From contig CM012953.1 in NCBI GenBank assembly GCA_000181795.3, positions 6,992,034-7,056,033 of the forward strand: a stretch of 64,000 nucleotides of DNA. The letters run 5' to 3'. Made by a program: the position numbers and the translations under genes. Of the stretch, positions 37,448-49,309 are shown one piece after another (position 1 is the stretch's first letter; the number at the start of each line of letters is the position of its first letter). This DNA is from Trichinella spiralis. Its lineage: Eukaryota; Nematoda; Enoplea; Trichinellida; Trichinellidae. The notes beneath the pieces are model-generated. The model saw nothing but the letters and a program-made list of their open reading frames with translations. It was not told where the DNA came from and made no database searches.

Positions 37448-40000
37448 ATGCAAGAAGATGAATTACCTGATCGATTCTCTGTTATTTTACTCGGAACAGG
37501 TATAGTGTTTGTTTGCTAGTATTTTAATGTGGCGCTTTTAATAAAATTATGTATAATTAAAGGATTTTCTGAATCAGTTCTTTCTGCCGCGTGCAGCACT
37601 GCTGGTTTTAGTGTTTTGCATATTGATAGGCAAGTCGAATTGTAATATTTTAGTGCAGATTATGATAATTTTTAAATTGTTTAACAATTTTTGCTAAATA
37701 TGTACGCAGATTTTTAACATTTGTTTCTTTCAGTAGCGACGTATATGGTGGAAATTTGGCAACTCTTGACTTGGACCATTTGATAAAATGGCTTCACAAT
37801 GGAGGAATATTGTGGAATTCAGAAGAAATACAAGCACCTGATCTCTCTCGTTTCATAAACGAAGACGAATGTCTGTTTCCAATTGGAGATCGACAGCAGA
37901 TTGGGAAGACCATTTTTAACGTGAAATATGAATGGCATATGTAAAGCTTATTGATGCAGAATGAAATTCTCATTTTAACAATAATATAACTCCTATAGAC
38001 CAGATAAAGAGGAAAAAGTGATTGAAGGTGTTGAAGTGAAAAATACTGATGAAATAGCAAAGCCAATCGACAGAGATTATTTAAAAGAAAATAATCATCG
38101 ATTTAGTATCGATACAAATCCAAGAGTAGTTCAATTAAAAATTGAAAATATTATAAATAGTGAAAATGGACAGTTGTAGGTAGTTTATGCGAATGGATCT
38201 TTGGTTAATTTGCTTCTCCGGTCTCAATGCGCACCATATTTAGAATTTAAATGCATCGATCGGTTGTTTACATATTTTCAAGATGAGCTGAGGACGGTAG
38301 AACATTTTTTATGTTGCAAAAATATTAAATTTTGAATGTTATATATTTGTAGGTTCCATGTTCTAGAACTGAAGTGTTTGCATCGAGGGAGATTGAAAAA
38401 ATGGACAAAAGGCTGTTGATGCAGTTTTTATCGTTTTGTTTTCAGTATGAAAAATTTCCAGAACAGTGGTTAGGTATATGTTGATATTATTCATTTATTG
38501 CAGTGATATTTCATTAAAATATGATATATTGAATAGAATTTGAAAATCGACCCGCATTGGAATTCATGGAACATAAAAAGCTACCGCCGTTGGTGCAGCA
38601 TCACCTTTTGCAAGCGCTTGCCCTAGGGACGTCACAGACCACGACAAAGCAGGTACTGTTGTTGATACTTATTGTTGCATACATTTATTTATTTATTCAA
38701 TCTTAACGGTATCAAAATTTACAACTTATTAACCTCCTATATTTTCTACATTTCTGTATAGTTCTCTATTCATATGTTGTTTTTTTTTATTTTTAATTTC
38801 AGTTTTTGCAACGGCTGCACCGTTTTATCCAAGGTGTGGGCAGGTTTGGTACATCACCGTATCTTTGGACAATTCACGGCAGTGGTGAACTGCCGCAGGC
38901 GTTTTGCCGTTGTGCGGCGGTGAACGGTGCCGTATATTGCTTACGACGGCCAGTCCGAGCTTGGATTTTCAACAAACAACGGTCAGCTCTGCATATTGTT
39001 TGTTGTGGATAAAATTGATTTTCATGCATGCGCTTTGCTTTAGTAAAGCCGTGGTGGCAGTTGTGATCGGCAACCAGCGAATCAGTTGTGATTTCTTGGT
39101 TACTGACCGCAGCTATGTACCGGAAGAGTTGTGGCCTGCTGAACTTGAAGATCATCACATGGCGCGAGCAATTCTCATAACTGACAAAACATTGCGTGTT
39201 TCGAAAAGTCAGCTCAAGCCTGTTGAAAATGTTCCAATAGTTTTGCTTTTTTAAGCATATCTTCGGATAATGTTCAAATGACGCTTTTCAGGTCTCGATG
39301 TTAGCATTTTGTACAGAAGCGAATGAGAATCCGATTTTATTGTTCGACTCGGCTTCTGGCGTCTGTGCCAGCCCCAAAGGAACCAGTGAGTTCGATGAAT
39401 GTTTTGTTATTGTGGAAAATATTTTGCATTGGATGTGATTGCAGGCGTTGTGAATATCATGTCGCCGGTCAGTTGCGACGATTCACGCGAACTGTTCCAG
39501 CCAACTGTGCAGCGTTTATTTTCGACCGCATCTTCAGAAAGTATGCAACTTTGTTGTTTTGTATGATTAATTTCATATGAACGGAAAAACGACTTTTCAA
39601 TTGTAGATTCTGATGCTGACAATATGGAAAAACCTCGGCTAATTTTTTCTGCATATTTCACTCAAAAAGTGGCTAAAACAGATGTTGACTTGGCGAAGAG
39701 AAAATTGTTTGAAAATGTGATTGTGACTTCATTGCCGTCTTACAATGTAGATCTGGATGATGTTGTCGATGAGGTAAGTTATTTTTCCCTTTTTTTATTT
39801 TAAACGAAGCAGCTTCAAATCAAATGCTTCTTTATGAAAGGCAGATTTGTTTTTTCTTAATTTTGATTATCGATAATTTCAATTTTATTCGAGAATGTAA
39901 TTCCATTTAGACAGAAAAGTTGTTCAAAATTTTATGGAACGACATGCCATTTTTTCCACCAAAGAAAAGCGACACATCAGTAGAAGAAATGGAAGAATAA
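37448..40000 (+). CDS. rep-1: Rab escort protein (REP / choroideremia homologue), multi-exon
   Basis: REP presents newly made Rab GTPases to Rab geranylgeranyl transferase and delivers the prenylated Rab to membranes. Exon 1 (37448-37499) and exon 2 (37563-37629) encode the N-terminal dinucleotide-fold signature LGTGFSESVLSAACSTAGFS followed by HID and, after the next junction, VYGGN. Further conserved blocks are CSRTEVFASREIEKMDKRLL (near 38350), FIQGVGRFGTSPYL (near 38822) and GSGELPQAFCRCAAVNG (near 38880). The C-terminal exon ends at 39998-40000 with an acidic tail (SVEEMEE). The block between exon 2 and PCSRTEVF diverges, as is usual for the REP-specific insertion. REP rather than Rab GDI is favoured by the ES..AAACS signature and acidic C terminus. 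Intron 2 uses a GC donor (GATAG then gcaagt at 37630); the frame fits only that way. Exons from 38.2 kb on are approximate. Confidence 0.9.
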
Positions 40001-40516
40001 ATTACATTCACTTTCATTAGGGGAAGTTATTTTGTAAATTGCTGTATTCGTCATCATGCGGCATGCAAATTTATAATGAAATAATCATTGCAAGCAGTCA
40101 TTTTTCAACTATTTGTTTGTGAAGAAACTGAATTGAGGCAGAGTTTTCTCTATGCGTCGGCATTGGTTTCTGAATTTGGTTTTTCAGAGAGCAAAAGCTT
40201 TATGAGAATAATTTTCATTTTGCATTTACATAAGTGAAATGGTTTTTTTTGTTTTGTTTTTCAGCATATATCATGGGCAAAATGTAATGGAGTTTTTCTC
40301 AAAACTCGTTAACTCTATTAATTTGAAATAGACTCATATTAATTGATTATTGAACAAATCAAAAGTTTGCTTTTTTACTCTCACATAGAAAAGCATTTTT
40401 GCACATTTTCACCAGAAGATATAGTTCGAATTCAAATTTTAAAAACAAAAGGAATTCTTCATAAGTTAAAAAAATGTAAATATTCCATTGATTGCTGTTA
40501 AGTTTTCATTCATTTT
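40001..40516. other. convergent 3' spacer between REP and the BRI3-like gene
   Basis: AT-rich; no coding sequence seen. It should hold the 3' UTRs of both neighbours. Confidence 0.5.
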
Positions 40517-40969
40517 TTAAAACTCTAATTTGCAAGTCATACATTTTTTCACCTTCAGGGGCGGCATACAACACAAGTAGACAAGACTTATTGGAAACGT
40601 GATAATCATGAGCAATACAATTAGAATAAAGCGCTTCGAATTATCAACATTTACGAGGGGCATCTGAAATTTGTATTTCATTTAATCATTTTGTTATCGT
40701 TTAATGCATAAAAAACATTTTTTACTTGGCACTGTGGACAAACTTTAACAGTCGTGGCATTGTTCGTTCTGCATGACTTCATTACATTAACGGTGGTCAG
40801 ATGCCTCGACTTTTGTTGTGCTGCTGTAAGTTTCTAGTTCAATCATTGAATGTTGCATAATAATTTCATATGTACAATGTTTGTTACCTGATGCATCATT
40901 TGATACTGGAATCGAATTGCCCGGATACGGCGGTGGTGATTCTGCAGCATATTGGCCAGACTTTGACAT
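40517..40969 (-). CDS. BRI3 (brain protein I3)-family small membrane protein, 3 exons
   Basis: Found by joining exons 40969-40888, 40823-40726 and 40663-40517, which agree in phase and give 108 residues. The N terminus is Pro-rich (MSKSGQYAAESPPPYPG). Exon 2 ends with VCPQCQ. Exon 3 has one hydrophobic segment (FILIVLLMIITFPISLVYLC) followed by KKCMTCKLEF and a stop. A CxxC, a membrane-embedded hydrophobic stretch and a second CxxC near the end is the BRI3 layout (human BRI3 is about 125 residues, with CPVC...FP...RRCPNC). LITAF-like proteins share the plan but have a longer C-terminal half. BRI3 is reported on lysosomal and other endomembranes; its precise role is unclear. Introns are 64 and 62 bases with fair splice sites. 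It is convergent with REP and divergent from MCM2. Confidence 0.75.
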
Positions 40970-41218
40970 GATATACTAATTTAAAGAAAGTGGAAAATTA
41001 TTGGTACATTGATAAATTGAGCAGTTTTGATTTTGAAAATGACAATTCATAAGCAATGACTTTTTATTGACTTTGTCATAGCTAACAGTATTTGAAATTC
41101 AAGAAAATCAGACAATTTGAATTTTATAAAAATGAATAAATTTCCAAAGCGGCATGCATTGAAATATAGGACATTTTATAATATCATAAATTTGCGTAAT
41201 ACACAATTTCCACTTTTG

Positions 41219-41246
41219 AATTATTATTATTATTATTATTATTATC
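41219..41246. repeat. (ATT)n microsatellite
   Basis: About nine ATT units. Confidence 0.95.
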
Positions 41247-41620
41247 ATAAATGATGAATGATATTTAAAAAGTTGAGATATTATTTTAAAAAATTTTGTA
41301 AATAATTGATTTCAAAGCAGTGTTATTATTTAGAAACATCCGTTTGAATAATATTTAAAATAGAAATGTGCTTAAAATAAAAATAAGTAAGTAAATAGAT
41401 ATTTTAAACCTTGGGCGATGCATGTTGCGCAATAATTTAATTTCACGTTGAAATAAAATTTCATCAAATTAATACATTCATTAATTATATATTAGAATTG
41501 AAAAAATTTTAATAAAATTAATTTACCATCAATACTACAATTGAAAGATTTTAAATTGAACAGTAATCCGTTCTAAAATATCCTTGCACATTAATTACTG
41601 TAGGTGGCCTTGTTTCTTTA

Positions 41621-41628
41621 GCGGGAAA
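41621..41628 (-). promoter_or_regulatory. candidate E2F site upstream of MCM2
   Basis: GCGGGAAA on the plus strand is TTTCCCGC on the minus strand, the classic E2F core. It lies 157 bases before the MCM2 ATG. MCM genes are known E2F targets in animals. A weaker TTTCCCGA occurs at 41772-41779. Confidence 0.45.
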
Positions 41629-41784
41629 TATCTTCAGTGTCTGTCGATATTTTTTGGTTGTTGTTTCCACATCAGTTCGACTGAATTGCTTAACTTTGTA
41701 GAAATTTCTGGTAGAAATTCTGTCGCGAAACATTTTTGCAAAACATTGCTGCATTGTTTAACGTTTAGAAATTTCCCGAACAAA

Positions 41785-44700
41785 ATGAGCCAGCCTTCGG
41801 GATCTGCTCCGCAGACGCCCAGTGGTAGTCAGACGAGGCGCAGGAAACGACGAGTTCAAATGGCCGACGATGACGACAATGAAGTTAGCCACCATTCAGA
41901 TGCACGTCGTGATCAATCTGCTTTGGCTGAAGATATTCACGAAGAACTGTTCGGCGACGGCTTGAGCGTTGAGTTGGAAGATGAAGACGAAGGCGAAGAC
42001 CTGTTCGGAGATGATATGGAACGGTATTTAAATTCATATTTTAAAAAACAGAATATTCAATTTTATCTTTAAAAATATTTTCAGCGATTACGAACGCATT
42101 TCAGAATTGGATGTGTTTGATGAATCATTAATAGATGACAACAGCGATTATTCGGAATTGTCTGTTGAAGCAAGACGTGCAGCGGAAAGGGAAATGCGTA
42201 TTCGTGATCAACTGGAAGGGATTGGAGATGAGAGCCAGAGGAGGTTGGCAATGCTTTATGGTAAGTTGAATTCATCAACACACAATTGTTCTCCAGAAGT
42301 CAAGTTTTTTTAAAAGTTAACGTGACATTAATTTTTTTTCTATATATATAATGTAATATTGTTAGCAAAACTTATTGTAAAATTGGTTTTGTGCGGTGCG
42401 ATGACAAATTATATTATTATATTTGTAATGTAATTACTTGCACATCAGATGAATTGAGTGATGATGAAAAGTCGAGAGAGGCAGTGTCCCGTCGACGTCG
42501 ACGTGCACAGGGTCGTCGTATTGAAGGCGAAATATTCGATGAAGAACCTTCAGTTGGGGTACGTCATTACATTGATCATTTTCTCTTTTCAGTGTTGTTT
42601 GTTAATTTGTTTATATTTTCAGATCAATGATTTCGATGTGGCAAATATGATACGCGAACGGCAAGAATGGAATGTGGAAAAAGTTCCATTGTTTCTCAAA
42701 GCTGTGGCCAATATTTTTAGACACTTTTTAAAGCATTTCAAAGATTCCAAAGGACGCTACATATATATGGATAAAATGCGAGAAATGTGTCAAAGTATAA
42801 AAATTCTACGTGCTTTTGTTTGTGCAAGCAGAATGTTTATGGTCGAGTGAATTTTTCAGAAAACTTGCAGAGTCTTGTGATTGATTTCAAAGATTTAAAT
42901 GCAGAAGTTGGCGGCTGTTTACCATATGCAGTGAGTCAACATCCAATGGAAGTGATAACCGTTTTGAATGAGGTACGCGCTACTTTTTATTCTTTTTTTA
43001 ATGTTACCGAATTTTTATTCATGCCGGTAAATTAAACAGGTGGTGAGGGAACAAGTGTTGCGAATATATGCCAAGTACGATCAGATTGCCAGTGAAACAT
43101 ACGTACGCATATCCAACATGCCGATAATGGGCAGCATCCGCACTTTGAGACAGGTTGATTTAAATCGAATGGTCAGGGTGGAAGGAGTGGTGACAACAAT
43201 GTCAGGCATCATTCCACAGCTACTGGTGGTGATGTATAATTGTTTGAAGTGCGGTGCTTCGATCGGACCTTTACTGCAATTGCCGAACAGAGAAATAAAG
43301 CCAGCTGTGTGTCCAGAATGTCAAAGTTCTGGTCCTTTTGATGTCAGCATGCAGGATGTATGCTTCTAGTTTATTACTTTTTTTAAATACTTTTCAATTG
43401 AATTTATTTCAGACTATATATCAAAATTATCAGTCAATGCGAATACAGGAAAGTCCGAATAAAATTGCAGCTGGACGAATTCCACGTTCCAAGGATGTAA
43501 TCTTGTTGGCCGATTTGTGCGACTCTTGCAAACCTGGCGATGAAATAGTGACCTGAACGGACAAAACAGCATAAACTTGTTTATCAATGTTGGCGTTGTT
43601 GATTTCAGGCATTGACTGGCATTTATACGCACACTTACGACGGCTCGTTGAACGAATCACAAGGCTTTCCTGTATTTTCTACTGTCATCATTGCAAATTT
43701 TATTGAAAAACAAGAAGATAAAGTGGCTATCGGTGCGATGACTCAAGATGACGTGGATCTGGTGATGCAACTTTCCAAAGATCCGAATATTGTCGATCGA
43801 GTTTGTTCAGTTTGATTAGTTGCAAAGCGATGACGAAGTACAGTTGTTGTTCTACTGTGTGTTGTAGATTTTTGTCAGCATTGCACCGTCGATATATGGC
43901 CACGAGAATATAAAAAAGGCGCTAGCATTGGCTTTGGTCAGCGGCGAAATGAAAAATCCCGGTCAGAAGCACCGTGTACGTGGTGACATCAACGTGCTGA
44001 TGTGTGGAGATCCCGGTACAGCCAAGTCTCAGTTCTTGCGCTACGTGGCTAAAACCGCTCCGAGGGCAATTCTGACTACTGGCCAAGGGGCGTCGGCTGT
44101 CGGCTTGACCGCTTACGTGAATCGCAATCCGGTCAGTCGAGAGTGGACTTTGGAAGCCGGTGCTTTAGTAATCGCAGACAAAGGCGTTTGTTTGATTGAC
44201 GAGTTTGACAAGGTATATATATATATATATATAATGCAATATGTGTGCGGTTAGAACTGTCATTGCTTGAGAGGAATATTATTTTGACTCAGATGAACGA
44301 ACAAGATCGGACCAGCATACACGAAGCAATGGAACAACAATCAATATCCGTATCCAAAGCCGGTGTGGTTGCTTCACTGCAGGCACGTTGTTCTGTAATT
44401 GCGGCTGCAAATCCAATTGCTGGACGCTACGACCAGTCGAGAACATTCGTCGAGAATGTCGATCTCAGTGAACCAATTTTATCTCGCTTTGATATCCTGT
44501 GCGTAGTTCGAGATACTGTCGACGTTTTGGATGTTAGTTTCGTCGTTATTGTCCACCTAGTTTCTGTGTAGTAATTTTTGCTTCTTGCAAACAGGACGAG
44601 CGTTTGGCGAAGTTTGTCGTCGGTAGTCACATGCGACATCATCCGGACAACGACGTCAACAAAAATACTTCCCAAGATCCGCCAACGCAGATGTCCTCCG

Positions 44701-45588
44701 CTGATGAGAACGTGGTAATTGAAAAATGTTGAAGAATATATAAATATACCAAAGGTATTTTCGTATTATTTCTGGAAATAGACACAGTTTGACGAAAGCA
44801 GCGGTTTGGAGTTGATTCCACAAGAAATTCTACGCAAGTATATCATGTACGCTCGTGAGATGGTGCATCCGACGTTGAACAAAATGGATCAAGACAAAGT
44901 GGCTCGCATATATTCAGATTTGCGACGAGAATCATTGGTTAATGAGATTTTTTGCATTTTTATGCTGAAAATGAAAATGCTTTTGAAAAATGAAATTGCT
45001 TTTCAGGCAACCGGCAGTATACCGATCACTGTTCGTCACGTTGAGTCCATCATTCGATTGTCCGAAGCGCACGCCAAGCTACGATTGCGCAACTATGTCA
45101 GCGATGATGACGTTTCAGTGGCTATTCAAATTCTGCTCGAGGCATTCATTCAAACTCAAAAATTTTCCGTCATGAAACAAATGAGACGAGTATGCATCAT
45201 TTTAATTATTTACAACTTTGAAAAAGAAACCAACAAATACTGTGTGTTTAGAATTTCTTTCGGTATTTGTCGTTTAACCGTGATCGAGATGCACTTTTGT
45301 TGCATCTGCTGAAACAGTGTGTAAATGAACAGCTGCGATTGGCCTACCACAAGATGGGTGAGGAAGCGCTGAAAATGTCCAAAGTGACTGTTCATCAGCT
45401 AGATTTGCTGGAAAAGGTTTTATCCATTAAATCTAAATTATCATCACATTCTACTCGCTTCAGTAATTTCATTTCAGGCCAAATGTGTCAATATTGATAA
45501 CATTTCATCATTTTTGACTAGTCGACTTTTTGTTGACAGTGGCTTCCAGTACGATCAGCAGACGAAGACAATTTCACAACTTTTGTAA
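41785..45588 (+). CDS. mcm-2: MCM2 replicative helicase subunit, multi-exon
   Basis: MCM2 is part of the MCM2-7 hexamer that is loaded at origins and unwinds DNA in S phase. The ATG at 41785 starts an N-terminal tail ([16 protein letters not shown]) that is Ser/Arg-rich then very acidic ([17 protein letters not shown]), as in MCM2, whose tail binds histones and is a DDK target. Next come the MCM N domain, a C4 zinc finger (CLKC near 43247, CPEC near 43311), Walker [10 protein letters not shown] (near 44010), Walker B CLIDEFDK (near 44190), the MCM-box arginine finger SRFD (near 44483), and the winged-helix C terminus ending at 45588 (TISQLL). About a dozen short introns interrupt it; one begins with a (TA)n run at 44215-44232. 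Exon joins that I tested keep frame (for example PGDEI to ALTG across 43550-43608). All ATPase motifs are intact, so the gene should be functional. Confidence 0.96.
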
Positions 45589-46071
45589 TAGGGAATACAT
45601 GATCATTTTATATTTTTGATATTCTTCGTAGAAATTTATTGAAAATGCAACTTTTTAAGAAAGTAATATTTTTTAATAATCTTTTGCTGCATTTACTTGA
45701 CTAGTATTTAATGGTTTTTTAACAAAGAATAAAGCGTTTTAAATTTTCAGACTATAATCGCACTGCTATCGTAAAATCTTGTTAAATTAGAAGAAAATGC
45801 TAAAATATGTAACTGAAGAATAAATCAACAGTTGTGTAATATCAAATTAACACAATAATTTTCATTTATTACTGGAAATGAATAATTAAGAGTACTTTTA
45901 TTCACTTCACAACTGCCTGAGATATCACATCAGAATTACAGCAACGGGAAAAGAAAAAATAGCTCGTGAGCAAGTTCATCCATAACTGAAATAACATTCA
46001 CTTCATTTCGTTACTTAAATTTTTTCAACATTAGCCCAATCACAAATGCTGTTGAAGAACAAACGAAACAT
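45589..46071. other. convergent 3' spacer between MCM2 and MRPL36
   Basis: AT-rich 3' flank with AATAAAG near 45728; no gene visible. Confidence 0.5.
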
Positions 46072-46359
46072 TCACCATAGTAACTTATGATTGAAGGGTT
46101 CGAGCTGTTTGTGCCTGGGATGTTTCTTGCATTCTACGTGTAGACGGCCACGGATACGGATGAAGTAACAATGTGGACAACGTAGACGAAGAACAGTTTT
46201 CACTTTATAACCGCGGGTTAAAACTGGATGCAGTGACGGTGGAGTGCAAAGTGAAATTTTCCTTGAGCATGTATCAGCATTTTGAAGAAAAACTGATCTT
46301 ATTCCAATATTTTTACAGATTTTGTTTAAAATCACAAACGAAATTCTTGACAAAAACAT
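46072..46359 (-). CDS. MRPL36: mitochondrial ribosomal protein bL36m
   Basis: This intronless 95-residue protein is a component of the large subunit of the mitochondrial ribosome. The C-terminal half is the bL36 zinc ribbon: [20 protein letters not shown] and then ECKKHPRHK, giving the Cys-Cys-Cys-His metal ligands (CPHC, C in ECKKHPRH and its His). The N-terminal 45 residues are basic and hydrophobic ([16 protein letters not shown]), which suits a mitochondrial targeting sequence. I chose the ATG at 46359; one codon upstream is TTG. The extension NHKLLW after the ribbon is a little longer than in mammals. Confidence 0.92.
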   Translation of the reverse strand: MFLSRISFVILNKICKNIGIRSVFLQNADTCSRKISLCTPPSLHPVLTRGYKVKTVLRLRCPHCYFIRIRGRLHVECKKHPRHKQLEPFNHKLLW

Positions 46360-47445
46360 CAAAATTCAATTTCCATATAAATTATATATATATTTTTTTT
46401 TATTTCCAAATCTTGTTTTCAGAGTTATAAGTAAGGTTATTGTCATTAAAAATCTTCAAGATCAATTTTTAATACCGTAATATCAAGCATTACCCTTAGT
46501 GATGTCATAAATGACATATTATGATCATATATTTACTCTTTTAATATTTTTAAATGTTAATATTATTGAAAATGTCATCTCCTTTAATTCTATTATTATT
46601 ATTGTTGTTATTATTAGACAAATATGTTTTGAAAAAAAGTTTACATTTTAAAGTAGACATCATACGTCAGCACTCATTTCTACAATTTAAACAAAACAAT
46701 TTTTAATTTTAAATTAAAGTAATTCTAAAATTTTAAAATTTAAATTACATTTATTTGTTACAGTAAAAGCTATTTTTCTCATAGCTGCATTACATGCATA
46801 TCATATTACGGCCGAAGACTACAGGGTAATGTAAAAACTAAAAGTATGAATTCTTCATTTTTAAATATAAAGCTTTGAAATTAAGGCATATATAAATTAT
46901 AAATATAATAAACGTGGCTATTATTAAAACAATTGTACCAAGATTTTATTCAAATGTTATCGGTTTTTTAGAATAGCAGTATATATTTAGCAAATTTAAT
47001 CGAATAAATTTGTAAATCTTCTGAAATAAAATTTTATGTTTTAATTTATATTTATTTTATTATATTATTTTTTATGAAATAACAGTGACTCATAACTGAC
47101 TTTATTATTGTTGTAAGTTGAACTACTTTATTGTTGTACCTATTTATCGATACGGTATTCTTGATATTACGGTTGTCGACATAAAGTGTGAAGGTGATGT
47201 TGAATGATGTGTAGACAGCTGCTCAGCTTAAGAAAGAATGCTTTGTTCGTTGTATTATCAATAGCTTGTTCGTTTCACTGTTTCACTTCTGATTTTGACT
47301 TAACAAAGTATGTGTTTCGTGTAGTTGTATTATGAAGTATGGTTTTTGTTTGTTTTGCAGATTTATAGAATAGATGTCTTTATATTAAAGTTTTATTCTT
47401 ATTGAAAATAAACCATCATTTTTAGATTATTTATTGTGAAAACAT

Positions 47446-47484
<39 letters not shown>

Positions 47485-47587
47485 GTATTCATAATCAGTT
47501 TCAGGCTGCCTGTTTTCTGTATAATTCAGTTGTTATACGTTTTCGTCTATTTCATGGTTTTTTAATGTAATTGTGTAGTATTTAAGG
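46360..47587. other. divergent intergenic region between MRPL36 and the CDV3-like gene
   Basis: AT-rich; contains an (ATT)n microsatellite at 47447-47484. The strand switch means both promoters lie here. No other gene was seen. Confidence 0.5.
47447..47484. repeat. (ATT)n microsatellite
   Basis: About 12 ATT units. Confidence 0.95.
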
Positions 47588-47594
47588 TTTTCAG
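47588..47594 (+). promoter_or_regulatory. candidate trans-splice acceptor of the CDV3-like gene
   Basis: TTTTCAG ends 27 bases before the ATG at 47622. Confidence 0.5.
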
Positions 47595-47621
47595 ACGACA
47601 CGTGATTTTAAGTGTTTTAAA

Positions 47622-49309
47622 ATGGCTGACGAATTGGAGAATTTTTTTAAGTCGAAAAAGAAATTAGCGGCAAAGAAACGAAACGTACAAAATCCTGATA
47701 TGTTGTGTCGTCGTTTGGAACAAGCTGTTCAGGTTCAAGAAATGTACGACTATGCCGACGGCGAAGAATGGCCCGTGCATTCATATGAACAGCCAGAGCC
47801 TCAAGAGAAACCAAAAGAAGAGGTTAGCCTAGTATTTATTTCATTATTTTTGCTTTTTACTATCTTGATCACCTGTTACCTTGCTAATAACTCGTTCGAT
47901 TTCATTCGTTTTCATTCAAAAAGTAATATAACAACTTAGGTATTGTTTTAAAGCAACATGCAACGTCACAGAGAAGGTGTATCGTTAAAGATGTTTTATT
48001 TACTACATTTAGATATGTGAAGTCTAGTATGCGTATTGAACAAACATTTACATGATGCAATGGTTATTTTTATTTCTGCAATTAAATTACCCGCGTTTGC
48101 GATTTTAAATTCATACTTTAAGAAACAAATATTTTAACAACTGTATTTTACATTTGTTAATCACATTTTTTTGATGCATTTCTAAATGGTAAATGTACTA
48201 TGCAGACTACTATTGTAACATGTTTGTTCGCTTGGAAACTGAATTTTCATTTTGCTGCCTTATTACGATTTGTTATGTTATATCACGTTTTTCAGCAAAG
48301 CAAATATATTTTGTGTTCACTTTAAGAAATATTTGTTTTTTAACGTCAAGTGGCAATATATTTTAAACGTTTAATTTTTACTGTTAATTGTTAAACTGAA
48401 TGCTGAAACTTCAGTTTGGAGATTAATATTCACATCATGTAAATTTAAATAATTAAGTTGATTGAGATTGAACGTTACTTGAAATTTTTATGATATAATT
48501 GTGTCATTTGTAAATGGAATCTTTTGTAGGGCGATTCTGAATGGTTGGAAGTTGATGATAGTCAGAATTTTGCCCCCACTGTTGAGGATCTGAAAATGAA
48601 TGATGATATTGATGAAGATGAAGAAGAAACAGAGCAGCCTCCTCCAAAGCAAAGAACCTGGAATGTAAATCCAGAGATAAATGGTATTTTATATAAATGA
48701 ATTATTTATCGCGAACATATTTTTAAAATTTGAATTGTTGAAGGAGCTGCTGAAGTTGAGAAGCCAGTGGAATCAAATTTGGAAAATAAGACAAATGAAA
48801 ATGTCTACGTGCCTCCATGTATGCGAAATCGTTTGAATGCTCCAGCCAAAAGAGATGCCAATTTTCGTACGGAAGAATTTCCCACGTTAGCTGATGCAGA
48901 AGTGATTTTGAAATCTGACGCTGAATTGAACAAACAGAAACAGTAATTTTAATGTTGTTTATTATTTTGGCGAGATTGAAAAATTAATTACTGTTTTCTT
49001 AAATTTAGGGTTGATCCGCCAAATCCTTGGATGAAATCAAAGCCACCGAAACAAGAAGAGCAAGAGCCGCTTTATGTGCCAGTGTTTGCAAGGCGTGGTA
49101 ATAACATTGGTCGTGGTGGCAATAACATTGGTCGCGACAATGGCATTGGTCCCGGCAGCAGCAATGCCTCCGGCATCAGTAATGGTCCCGGCACTAGTAA
49201 TGGTCCCGGAAATAGCAGCGGTTCCAGCAAGGAGCAGAGAAAGGACAAAGATAACAGTGAAACTGAATCAGATGTATACGTGCCACCATATCTGCGCAAC
49301 CGTAATTGA
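47622..49309 (+). CDS. CDV3-like protein, 4 exons
   Basis: Exons 47622-47822, 48530-48683, 48744-48942 and 49009-49309 join in frame to 284 residues. The N terminus MADELENFFKSKKKLAAKKR matches the CDV3 pattern (acidic, FF, then Lys-rich). Later come an acidic block (EW...; DEDEEETEQ), a W-containing motif (KQRTWNVNPE), and EEFPTLADAE, which resembles the CDV3 'QFPSLQ' block. CDV3 is a poorly understood cytoplasmic, translation-associated protein; I do not infer a mechanism. The motif YVPPxxRNR occurs twice, once mid-protein (near 48811) and once at the extreme C terminus (near 49277). The last exon carries a Gly/Asn/Ser degenerate repeat. Intron 1 is about 700 bases; the others are short. 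Confidence 0.72.
49098..49229 (+). repeat. degenerate Gly-Asn/Ser-Gly coding repeat
   Basis: Units such as AATAACATTGGTCG and AGTAATGGTCCCGG recur in tandem in the last CDV3-like exon (protein NNIGRGGNNIGRDNGIGPGS and similar). It is an expanded, probably disordered linker. Confidence 0.75.

Larger units (their letters stand above)
40970..41784. other. divergent promoter region of the BRI3-like gene and MCM2
   Basis: AT-rich, with an (ATT)n microsatellite at 41219-41246 and an E2F-type site near MCM2. No further gene. Confidence 0.5.
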
